64,000 bases of DNA, taken from Anaeramoeba flamelloides (lineage: Eukaryota > Metamonada > Anaeramoebidae). Positions 34,370 to 45,610 of the stretch are shown piece by piece (within the stretch, counting starts at the first letter, position 1; every line of letters starts with the position of its first letter). The translations under genes were made by a program, and so were the position numbers. The notes under the pieces were generated by a model. It worked only from the letters and a program-made list of their open reading frames with translations, searched no databases and had not been told where the DNA came from. The DNA lies in contig JANTQA010000032.1 in NCBI GenBank assembly GCA_027625915.1, forward strand, positions 12,602,001 to 12,666,000, read 5' to 3'.

Positions 34370-37300
34370 CTATTTTTTATATCTTTCAGGTGTACGATAA
34401 ACAAATTTACCATGGCCACGATAAACACGTCGGTTGTATTGAAGTGGATTATCTATATTATCCCAATCCTTTGTGTTAATAATATTTTTAATTATTTCTA
34501 ATCGTTTGATTCTTTGTTCCCTATGTCTTTTCTTTCTTTCTAATTCTATTTGTTTTTTTGATTTTAATTGTTCTTTTAATTCTTTTTGTAACTTTTTTGA
34601 TTCTTCTTTTGATAATTTTTTTAGATCGTCCTTAAAATTCTGTTTTTTTTTGTTTCTGTTTGATTCTGATTCAATTTGATTAGTAGAATTTTCCTGTGTG
34701 TTTTCTTTTGTTATTTCTTTGTTATTTTCAGATTTTTCTTTCGTACTTTCAAAATTTGGAACTAGCCCATCCTTTTTTTGTAAGAGCATCATCAATTCTT
34801 CTTCCTTTCTTCTTCTTTCTTCTTTCTTCTTTTTCTTCTTTTTTTTCCTTTTCTTTTCTTTTTTCCTTTTCTTTTCTTTTTTCTTTTTCTTTTTTAATTT
34901 ATAATCAATGTCTTTTTCTTGCCTTCTTTTACGTGTATTTTCCGGCTCAGATTCAGAATCTTCAATTTCAGCTAATTCAAGTTCTCCGCAATTTGCAATA
35001 GTAACAGTTTTTAATGGTCGATCTTTCACATCTGTTGAGCTTCTTTCAACTTTTGAAATGATCTTTAGATATTTTTAAAAGAAAAAATTAAAATTTTGAT
35101 TTTGAATTTTTTTTTTGAAGAAAATTATTGTGAAAAATAAAAATAATATAAATATTTGAATGCTATAAAACTTGGAGATCGAAATTTTATTGTTGAATTT
35201 TTAAAAAAGTAAAAAGCAAATTATAATTTTTTATTAATGTTTCTAATATGTTATTTAGACGAGGGGTAAAATCTGACAAGTATATCACTCATAAACAGAT
35301 TGGGTAGAAACAATATTTTGAGAGTTCACAAGATGTGCATCAAAATTTTTTAGACAATATATAAAAAAATTGCTAGTTTTTTACTTTTGTCATGACTACA
35401 CCTATAATAAACATTATTAGTTAATAAGAGATCTTGGATCAAAAAATATTTTTAAAGATATTTTTCAATTTATATTGTAAAAATCAATTTTTACAGGTTA
35501 CCTGATGATTTTTTCAAATTTAACAATGTATTTGAAAAAAAATTTGTTTTTATAGTAAAAAGGTATTTTTTTCTGATCTTTAAAAAGTATTTTAAATTTA
35601 ATTAATAGGGATTTTTCGTAATTTCTTTTACAAAATAAAAAAAATCTAGATTTCGAAATAAAGACCCTTATTTTGATTTAATATATCGAGTAGAAACAGA
35701 AAATGATATTAAAAAATCAAAAGATATTCCTCCATTTTTTTTAGATCCGATTTTTTTTTTCGAAATTTTTTAATGTAATTTATGTTGCACTCTTATTTTA
35801 TGGAATATATTTTACAGAATTTATTTTAAGTAAAAGAATATTATGTAATTTGTGTCCCGAAATACAATTTTTTGATAATTTTTTTTTCCAAAATTAAAGT
35901 ACTAAGTAAAAATGGTAAACTAAAATAATTTAAAAGTCGATAATACGAATTTGAAACCCCAAAAACAGATAACTCAATGAGAAGAAACATCTTTAATAAA
36001 AAATATATACCAGTGGTAAGAAAATGGTTTTAGATTAGTACACACCAGTAAAGAACAAATTATTTATTTGATCATACCATATTAAAATAAGTCTTGGCAA
36101 ATGCTAGAAATTCGATAAAAATTGATATGTATTAACAAATTATGATACTTATTTGGAGAAGACTCGGAAAATGAAATAATAAAAGCCAAAACTATTATTT
36201 ATTGTTTTGTTTCAATTTTTTCAAATTAAAATACTTTATTGATTTTTTGATCTTTTTATGATTCTTTGATCTTTGAATTTAAAAAAAATCAAACTATTTT
36301 GGAATTTCTGTTTCTGTAATTCATATTCAATAAAAATATTCCCTAAAAAGACTAATTATCTTGAAAATTTAAATTTAAAAAATCTATTTTGGAATTTCAG
36401 TTATGTAATTCATTTTATGCAAAAATATTACCGAAAAAGACTACTGATCTTGAAAAGTATTTTAAATTTAATAAATATTTTTTAAATGGGAAATCAATTA
36501 TTTTGGCTATATTAAAGAATTGTTTCTTCTTTTAAATTGGAAAAATAGGTTTTTTTCTGGTTTTTCGTTCGTTTTTTTTTAATTTTTGAAATAAACTGAA
36601 AATTTCAAAAATTTTCAGTTTATTCCGAAAAGTAAAAAAAACCTAGGGCACTTTCCCTTCGGTTTTCCAGAATTTGAAAGAAAATAAGTAAAATCTTTGA
36701 TTTTACGCTTTTCTTTTGAATTTTGGAAAACCGCCGTTAGCTTTTCTTGAGTTTTCTGTTTATTTGGAAAAATCAATAGATTTTCGTTAGGTTTTTTTTA
36801 CTTTAGAAATAAAATAGAAAACCTCAAAAAAAACCTAGAACACTTTACGAATTAAAAAGAAAACCTAAAGAAAACCTAGGTACTCTACGGTCACTGTAGT
36901 TAGTTTTTTTTTTAATTTTCTGTTTATTCCAAAAAGTAAAAAAAAAATCCGTTATGTTTTCCAGAATTTAAAAGAATTGAATAAAATCTTTGATTTTTAC
37001 AAATAAAACAGAAAATCTCAAGAAACCTATTGTTAGGTTTTCCAGAATTCAAAAGAATTGGGTAAAATCTTGGATTTTTCTCCATTCTTTTGAATTCTGG
37101 AAAGGCTAGGCACTCTACGGCACTATACGGCACTTGGCGGGCACTTTCGTTAGGTTTTTCAGGATTTAAAAGAATGGAGCCAAATATTTAATTTTACTTT
37201 ATTTTCTTTTAAATTCTAGAAAACCTAGGGCATTCAATATTTATCATTAGTAATTTTATTTTTTGATTTCAGTTTTATTAACAATGTGTTACATACTTTT

Positions 37301-40292
37301 CAAAAGTATTATTTTACATCTATTGAAGTTTCTACCTCAAAGTTGAATTTTACTAAAATTAAATTTTAGAATCTCCGAGTTCATTGAGAACTTTACCCAA
37401 AAAACTACTTTTTTTTCTCGACTAGAGACTTTTAAAAATCATTGTCGTACTAACAAAAATAAATAATACAATCTTAAGAATTTGAAGATGTCTGGGATGT
37501 TGATTATTTTGTAGATTAAACGTTATTAATAATGATAAAATATGAATTTAAATATTAATTTTAATCTACAGTGATTTTAAAAAAGTGAAAACTTTTATTT
37601 TATGAGATTGTCAGAATTAAATTTTTTTTAAAGTTTTCTGTTTTAATAAAATGAAAATATTATTTAAAAAAAAGTGCTTTTCTTGACAAACTAACTACTA
37701 CATCACATTTAAAGGTTAATCTCCCACTTTATTAAAACAGAAAACTTTCAAAAGGCTTTAATTCTAAAAAAGTTTTTCTCTTTATTAAAACTGAAAACTT
37801 TCAACATGTTTTAATTCTGTAAAAGTTTTCACTTTTTGAAACAAGAAAACTTCAAAAAAGTTTTCAAAAAGTCCTCTCATTCTTAAAACTGCTATTAATC
37901 ATAATTCTCAATTTTATGTTTTTATACTTGTGAGGTATAAATCTAAAAAATTTTTTCTGTTAAATATAGGAAGTTCAAACTTTGAAATGATATTTCTCTT
38001 GAACCAATATAATTTGAAAGAACAATTCAAAAAAATTCTAGTAAAAATTGAATTATTTCATTAACTAAAGCATGATGGGAAAATGAGTGATTTACTGGAC
38101 AAAGTATATATTTATACACTCAGGAAATCACAGAAACATTCTTTATGTGCTTTAAGCAAAAGTAAAAATGTAAATCTATTTCAAATAAACGAATACTTTT
38201 TTTTTCTTCTTAAGGGAATAGTTACTCTTATTTATTTTTTCCCCAATGGGTAACAGGGTATGTATTTACACAAGGATACAATTAAACTCGATATGCAACT
38301 TCATTTATCAACTTTAGAGAAATGAGTTATCATTTTTAAAAGAGTTCATTTTTTCAAATTAAATTTTCAATAAAAAGATCTGATCCTTTTTGGTTTTAAT
38401 TATTGGATCAAATTTCGAAAAAGAAAATTTACCAAAAAAATTTTATATTGAGGAAATCTCACTTTTAGTAATTTCTGTAAGTCGAGTTTGTATGAATAAA
38501 TAACAATAAACTTTAATCTCATTTTAAAAATACAATCAAAATAAATCAAATATTGAATCCCTGAAGATCTAGAAAAAATTGATCATTTATTTTATTGAAA
38601 AATATTTATTAAATTTCTTGATATTTTAAAAGATTAGGCAAAATTGTTTTTCAAATGTTCAGAGTATAAATAAAAAAACAATTGTTGTGTATTTTAATCA
38701 GTTATTTGATAATATCTCTTTTTTTTTTCTTTTTTTTTAGAATTATTAATTTAAATTAGTTTTATTGGTTTTAAAATATTGAGAAAGAATAAAAGTAAAG
38801 TTTATTGATACATTTAATCTTTGAGTTGTTAATAACTCACTGAAATAATTAAGAACGGGTTTATAATTAATCATAGATTAACAATAATCAAATTATAAAG
38901 TATTTCTTTCGGTAAAAAGTTGAATTTTCCAGGTTTTAAAAAAGTATTTTGGGAGAATTTTTAATTTGATTGTTTAGTTGTTTTTCTTGTTATTTTATAT
39001 TCAAAAAAAAGAAAAAATTGATTTGGGCTGTTCTTTGAGTTAAACAAATTATATTATTTTCAAGTATTAAATAATTATTGTAATTTTTTGAATTTTATTA
39101 GATTATTTAAACTGGGTTATTTTAGAACTTTATGGTTTTAGATTTAAAGTTAAATTTTAGGACACTTCCTTTGTAGATCATAAGATTTCTTTCTTCTTTC
39201 AACGAAAATAATTTTTTTTGAAATAATTCAGAAATATACTGATAAATTCAAATTTATTGTATTAAAATTTTTAGTTCAATTTCCATTTTTGAATCTCAAT
39301 GAACTCAACTTTTAAATCAACTCAAGAGAAACAATCTTTGGAAAGTCAAGTCAATTTTACAAAGTTTCTTCACATTTAAACATTTAAAATGGGTTTCTTC
39401 AAGCTTGTGTAAATAAATTTGTAAAATGTAAAATGAATTAAAAATTTTCAGATATTTCTTTGAATTTATCAGTATGTTGAATTTTGAACTTTTCTTAAAT
39501 GAGAAAAATGGATCAAACTTTTCAAAAAACAATAATTCATTTCTGAAAATTGCATTAAAAGTAACTTTGGTTTTATAGTAACCAAATTTTTACTTTATTT
39601 TTCAATTTCAAGATGTAAATTTTTTTTTCAATTTGCTATTAAATTTACTTGAAGATTTTTTTGAGTTTCCAAATCCCTTAACAAACAAAAAACATTTCTG
39701 TTAAAAATTAATTGCACCCTTCAAGAAGAAAAACTGAATAAGACCTAAAGTAAAAAAAAAATTTTATGAACAAAGTGGAATCTTTTGTATTTAAAGTATA
39801 TTTAGCAAGTTAAGATCTGCTCGAAAAAAAATAAAATGAAAAATTAAAATTAATTTTAATTACCTCAATTCCTTCCACAACCCGACCAAACACAACATGA
39901 ATATTATCGAGATGGGGGGTTGGAACGGTTGTTATAAAAAATTGAGATCCGTTAGTGTTTGGACCAGCATTTGCCATTGAAAGTAGTCCCGCTGTGGTAT
40001 GCTTCATCCGAAAATTCTCATCACGGAACTTGTCTCCATAAATCGAACGTCCTCCTGTTCCGTCACCTTTTTCAAAATCGCCTCCTTGGATCATAAAGTT
40101 TCGAATCACTCGGTGGAATACTGATCCACGGTAGCAAAGGCTTCTTCCCTGGTAAGATCTTTCACCTGTACATAAGCAACGAAAATTTTCACACGTTAGC
40201 GGAACAACATCATTAAAAAGTTCAAACACAACCCTTCCTTCTTTCAAACCGCTTACTTCAAGATCAAAAAAACATCTTTTTCTTTGTGTCAT
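34370..40292 (-). CDS. SR-type cyclophilin (peptidyl-prolyl isomerase with charged tail)
   Basis: This is a proline isomerase of the nuclear PPIG/NKTR/SR-cyclophilin type. Exon 1 is 39864-40292 and exon 2 is 34370-35062, both in phase 0, giving 373 residues. The catalytic core includes FHRV (Arg55 in human CypA numbering), [25 protein letters not shown] and HVVFG. The cyclosporin-contact tryptophan is histidine (TPHLDNIH), as in SR-cyclophilins. The domain ends in exon 2 with [20 protein letters not shown] and CGEL. A long lysine/glutamate tail follows, and a conserved-looking end, [16 protein letters not shown], resembles the RGRG..YRTP end of SR-cyclophilins. The domain is cut by a 4.8 kb intron between GRVVEGIE and IISKVE, yet both halves align without gap or overlap, which supports one gene. 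Confidence 0.9.
36540..37225. repeat. Hairpin-module array, copy 4 (longest)
   Basis: It contains hairpins of the GAAATAAACTGAAAATTT / AAATTTTCAGTTTATT type (36588-36632). Three or four are of the TTCCAGAATTTRAAAGAA / TTCTTTTGAATTCTGGAA type (about 36664-36732, 36958-37000, 37040-37105, 37155-37220). It also has the GAGTTTTCTGTTTATTTGG block, a short linker (GTACTCTACGGTCACTGTAG) and the 10-bp linker at 37109-37146 (CACTCTACGG, CACTATACGG, CACTTGGCGG, GCACTTTCGT). It lies inside the large cyclophilin intron. Confidence 0.78.
37577..37875. repeat. Fold-back element of the second family, copy Y
   Basis: The left arm has AAGTGAAAACTTTTATTTTA and AAAGTTTTCTGTTTTAATAA. The right arm repeats the reverse complement twice (CACTTTATTAAAACAGAAAA at 37735; CTTTATTAAAACTGAAAACT at 37780), then TTTTCACTTTTTGAAAC. 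The centre (AAAGTGCTTTTCTTGAC..ACATCACATTTAAAGG) is inverted relative to copy X. It lies within the large cyclophilin intron. Confidence 0.7.
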
Positions 40293-43200
40293 TTTAAGAA
40301 AGCAAAAGAAAATAAAAAAAATGAAATTGTCTCTAAAAAGTTTGTTTTTGTTATTAGAAAAAGATAAAAACAGACAAACGATTTAAAGTGGTTTTTTGGT
40401 TTGTTAAATTTGTTAAAATATTGGACAAATTGTCTGTTCACTAAAAAAAAAACAATTTTTTACTTTTAAGGGAGTGTTTTAAGAGAGGAATAATTTTAAA
40501 ATTTGGATCAAAATTATATTTTGGATTAACAAAAAATTTTTGTTCTTGTTTTTAATTCCTTGGTTTAGATAATCATAAAATTATTCTTCTCATCTGTTCA
40601 TTAAAATTTTAATTGGTGGGTGATTTCATTATCTTGTTTCCAAAATTTTTGCAATCCAACTTCTGATAAAATTCAATCAATTAAAATCTTAATTTCTGAA
40701 GTTTTTGTAATAATTCAGTAAGTATTTGAAGAACTCTGATACATTTTATGGGTAATTTCACTAGAGAGGATATTTGAGAAAAAATATCGCATTTAGAAAT
40801 GTTAAATTAGGACGGTTAAAGAAAGGATATAAAATATTGTAATTTGTTTATTTTTTGGAATTTTTGAAGTATTATATTCAATTTCCCTATTTCTGTTTCA
40901 TCCCAAGAGATTTTTATTCTATTTTTAAAATTTTCTTTTTTGACATTAGGTAAACTGTTATTTTTCAGATATTTTATTTGTTTTAGGGACATTCCTAAAA
41001 ATATTCTCATAATTTTTTGGAAAACATACCAAATTATTCTAAAAACATGAAAAAATAAGTTGATTGTTTTTGAGTACCTGAAACGGGAATTCTGATAATC
41101 AAAAATCATTTTTTCAAATATTGGGTGGGATCAATTGAATAATATAACTTATTTTCAAAAAAATAAAAATATATTCTTTCAAATATTGATAAATATTAAA
41201 AAAAAAGAAATAATTTTTATACAAGCCATACTTTTACATTTGTAATTACATATCTTGGAAAATTTTTCATTTCAACAATCATGTATAATTATAATTTTTT
41301 TTTCATACAAACTTAGTATAATTTATCTTCAAATTTTGTTCAAATATGGTCGAAATTTTATTGTTTTATTTTTTTATATTAAAATGTGTACTAAGTATAT
41401 TTTTTTTTCCAATGTGTTATTATCAATATTTTTTAAAATTTTGCTTAAATCTTCCTCCAAATAATTTAATTAATTTTTTTTTTCAATTATAACATCAAAT
41501 GAGACTATGAAAAATATTTTTTTTCAATTGTTTATTATTAATTATTTTTTGAATCTATGAAAATATTGTTCAAAATTAAAAAATATTTTTCTTAAATATA
41601 TTGATGGGTTCTTCATATTGTGTGTTGATTTTTAAAAAATTATTGATCTTTTATTTGGTTTTTAATTTTAGAAATTGAAAAAATAGTAAAATTCAGAAAA
41701 ATATATTAGTTGCTTTTTTTATAAATGAAATTTTCAACATTGGTTGTTTTAATTGAAATTTGGAAGAAAAAAATACCTAAAAAATAAAAAAAAATTTGGT
41801 CTTTTAACAATGTACAATACTAATAATGATGAATTTTATGAATCTTTAGGTGATTTTTTTTTATTATATCTCTTTTTGTGTTGAGTTGTTATATAAACTC
41901 CATTTCAAATATTGTGACTCACTTGAAATAATAAATTGAAAAAAAAAAATATCCTTTAATATTCAAGAACAATTAATAACTAGATTTGATTTGTAATCCA
42001 CTTTTAAGTCATTCTAAATATATAAAAGCCTGATATATTATGAATTAAAAAAAAAAAATAAAACCAAAAATGGAAAAAAAGAGAGTCACAATTTTTGAAA
42101 TGTGCATTGTGGATTTTTTATTACTGAACTTTCACTGAAAAAAGTTGAAAAACAGGATTTTTATGAATAATTAAATATATTTTCAAAGGCATTACATAGT
42201 CACAATTTTCATAGTGATTATTGGTCTTTTCAAAGATCTCTTTTTTTTTACAAATGATCTTTTATAAAAAAAAAAAAGAAAAGAAAAAGAAAAAGAAAAA
42301 CAAAAGAAAAACAAAAATTTGAAAAAGCAAAATTAAAATTTGAAAAAGAAAAACTAAAATTTGGCAAAATTAGAAAAAATGATTATGATCCAAAAATTTG
42401 AAAATGTTTGAAAAATAGTTAAATATCTATTATTTGTTTTTTACTTTTTTTTTTCTATATTTTTCTATTTTTTTTTCTTATCTATAGACAATCTGTGATT
42501 TTTTACAAAAATATTTTTATTTTCAATAAATTAAACTTTTTTAGGATTATTATAAATATTATTTGAAAGGGTGGTTTATATATATATATACAGTTTTTAT
42601 CAAATCAATATGTTAGATATTCATACAATGTATTTTATACTCATACCAATAATTAATCTCTTAAGATTTTTCAATACATTAAAAGGATTATTAATAATTT
42701 ACAGCATAAAATTCAAATTGTTTTTAAAACTTTTCTTTATAGGGTTAAAAGTCTATAATTCTTTTTGGGTTATTTTTACAAATCTCAATTAGATTTTTAT
42801 TGTTTTTAATGATTAAATTATTAATAGTTTTATTTGAAAGGCGTTAAATAAGGTTATTTAAATCATTATATGGTTATTCTGTTGTGAAAATGTATAGAAA
42901 AAAATATTGTTGGTATTAAAAAATAACCACTTTAGATAAAAACTTCAAAGAAAAAAAAAGTGTTTTATATTATTTCTTTTGAGGTGAATCAATTTAATTA
43001 TTCAAAAAATAGGCAACTAATTGTAATAATTTTTATTTTTATCATTTTTATTTTGATAGTTGATGTAAATATATCAACATTTGACAAGAATAATAAACTA
43101 TCTTTCAAAATCATTTTCCCCATTAAAAATCAAAGTTTAAATAAAAATATTTTTAATAATTGAAATTATCTATTATAATATAAAAATTTAGATTTTAATA

Positions 43201-44481
43201 TTCAATGCTATACTCAAGAGGTATTTATTTTTTGTCTAAAAATAAAAGAAAAAAAAATAAATAAAACTGTTAAAAAAAATTGGGACATTTATTTTGAAAG
43301 AAGCATTACATAAAAAATAGAAAATTTAAAAAAGTTAAAAAACCCATTTATCGATTCTCCTTCCGTTTGAATAACTAAATTGAATCTCTTTTTCATATTT
43401 GAAACCATTTTTTTTCCTTAATTCATCTGTTACTTCTTTCCAATTTTTCATTTTCATTTTCCATTTTAAAAAAACACTGTTGAAAAAATAAAAAAGAGAA
43501 AAAATGATTTATTTGCAAACTTTTCATTGTGAGTGGAAAAACTTCCAAACAATACAAAAGCAATTCAAAATTCAATTACAGTATTTCAGTATTTAAAAAT
43601 AAATCTTTAGAACCACTTTTGTAGCTACTCTTTTTTCAATTATTGTAATTTCAAGATTAAGTTAAAATATATTTGGAATAAAAATCAAGAGGATGGCTAA
43701 CTTCTTTTTTATAAAACTTTTTGTAAAATCAATATATTTCCAAGATTTCTGAAATAATTTGTCAAAATAATCTATTGAGTTGGTTATTTAATACTTTTTC
43801 AAAAATGAATTTTTCAGCAACTAATCTACATTTGCAAAAATTTAAGAAGGATAATTTGTGACTATGTAGTCTGAAAATTGATAATTCGAGGTTTAAATGT
43901 GTCTCAAAATGCTGGTTTTTTTATGAAATTTGTTGAATTTTTTTCAATAAGAGGATCACTTTAATTGATTTGGTATCAAAAACGAGTGTTATGTGATTAA
44001 TGGAAATTTATAGAGACACTGGGGCTATTAATATTTGTGTGGATGTTTTATCTTCAAAAATCAATAAAAGTACTTTGATCTTAGATTTCTCATTGGGAGA
44101 CTCTAATTCCTTAATATTTTAAATACCAAATACCGAATGTACTTTTTGTCCTAAATATTGAACAGTTTCACCTTCTTCATTTGAATTAAAGTTTAATTTC
44201 ACATCAATTCAATAAAAAAAAGTTCTTTGGAGAGAAAAATGAGTTAATGAATTAAAAAAATAAATTGTTGGTTGTACGATTCTTTATTAAATACCAATTG
44301 ATTGTAAGTGGAAAAATTATCATTTTTTACTCTTACTCAAATTGTAAATTTTTTTTCTTTTTTTTCTTTTTTTTTTACTTTTTTTCAATATTCTCAAGAC
44401 TTAAGAAACATCTTTTTATCACCCCCTTATTAAAAAAACAAAGATAAACCAATTCTTTTTCCAAAACAAAACAAATTCTTG
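40293..44481. other. Intergenic, about 4.2 kb, divergent promoters of cyclophilin and PCNA
   Basis: AT-rich with A/T runs, a GAAAAA-rich tract near 42260-42360 and a short TA repeat near 42575. A minus-strand frame at 40816-41109 and a small one at 43335-43470 (listed separately) look partly protein-like but lack family support. Nothing else was seen. Confidence 0.5.
43335..43470 (-). other. Possible small terminal exon or remnant, unrecognised
   Basis: An acceptor-like CAACAG precedes an open minus-strand frame ending at a stop (43335-43337). The frame encodes about 45 residues: NWKEVTDELRKKNGF, then KYEKEIQFSYSNGRRIDKWVF. The composition is more protein-like than its surroundings. No partner exon or family was recognised. 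Confidence 0.28.
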
Positions 44482-45610
44482 ATGGAAGCCAAATTTACCA
44501 AAGCCTCAACTTTAAAAAAACTCATTGAAGCCGTAAAAGAATTAATTGACGAATGTAACCTTGAATGCTCAAGCACTGGGATCACAATGCAAGCAATGGA
44601 CTCGTCACACATCAGTCTTGTATCATTTGAATTACTTGCTGAAGGTTTTGAAGAATACCAATGTAACCAAAACATTTCAATTGGGATCAATTTGGGAACT
44701 TTATCAAAAATTCTCAAATCTGCAAGTTCGGATGACTCTATCAGGATCTTTACAGACGAAAATATTGAGAGCATTACTTTTGAATTTATCAATAACGGTT
44801 AGTTTTTTTTTTTTTTATTTTTTTTTTTCTTGTTTTCTTTTTGATGAGAAAACAGAAAACTTCTGACAATAAAAAAAAAATAAACAAATTTTACAAAAAA
44901 ATAAAAAAAACAAACAAACCCAAAACAATTCAAGGAAAGTCAAACAATGAAATCGTGTTATTGATCTTTCTTTTCCCTTGATTACTCTTCAAAGAAAAAT
45001 CTTTCAACAAAACTTTCCGTTACTAAAATTATTAAAAAAAAAATTTTTCTTTTTTCATTCCTTTGCTTCCAACTAATCTTGACCATTTACTCCAATAGAA
45101 AAATCTATCAAATCAACATACGAAATCAAATTAATTGATATCACTGGCGATCCCGTTGGTATTCCAGAAACCGAATATTCTGTTACAGTTTCTATGGCAA
45201 GTACAGAATTTTCCAAAATTTGCAAAGATCTAGGAGTTATGGGAGAAACTGTCAAAGTCGAACAAAAAGATAAAAAAGTGATCTTTTCAACATCTGGAGA
45301 ACTTGGTACAGGTTCCATCGAGATCAACGAAGGTGAAAACATTGATGAAAGTACACAAACAAAGATCGAAAGCAATGAAAATATTGAATTAAGCTTTGCA
45401 TTAAGGTACTTAACCTTATTTTCAAAGGCGGCTCCACTTTGTGAAAATGTAACACTTTCTTTAGAACTTAATGTACCACTGGTTGTTGAATTCCCAATCG
45501 GCGAAAACGGAGGTTTAGGATCAATCAAATATTTCTTAGCTCCTAAAATGGGCGACGAAGATGAAGAAGACGAAGACGCAGAAGAAGAAATGGGGGAATG
45601 GAATGATTAA
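44482..45610 (+). CDS. PCNA: Proliferating cell nuclear antigen (DNA sliding clamp)
   Basis: This is the trimeric clamp that holds DNA polymerases and PIP-box partners on DNA at the fork. Two exons, 44482-44797 and 45099-45610, are joined across a 301-bp intron (GTTAGT..AATAG) within the glutamate codon of NNEKS, giving 275 residues. MEAKFTKASTLKKLIEAVKE, MQAMDSSHISLVSFELL (DNA-facing and interdomain region), GINLGTLSKILKSA, the connecting segment IDITGDPVGIPETEYSV, ALRYLTLFSKAAPL and the PIP-interacting end IKYFLAPK are all present. The tail is longer and more acidic than in human PCNA (261 residues). No defects were seen. Confidence 0.96.

Noticed and set aside
40816-41109. Minus-strand frame of 97 codons including KISWDETEIGKLNIILQKFQ
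   Set aside because: No family, splice or neighbour support. It contains a CAG|GTACTC donor-like site but no matching exon.
45073-45528. Minus-strand frame of 151 codons opposite PCNA exon 2
   Set aside because: It is the reverse of a strongly conserved PCNA exon with intact splicing.
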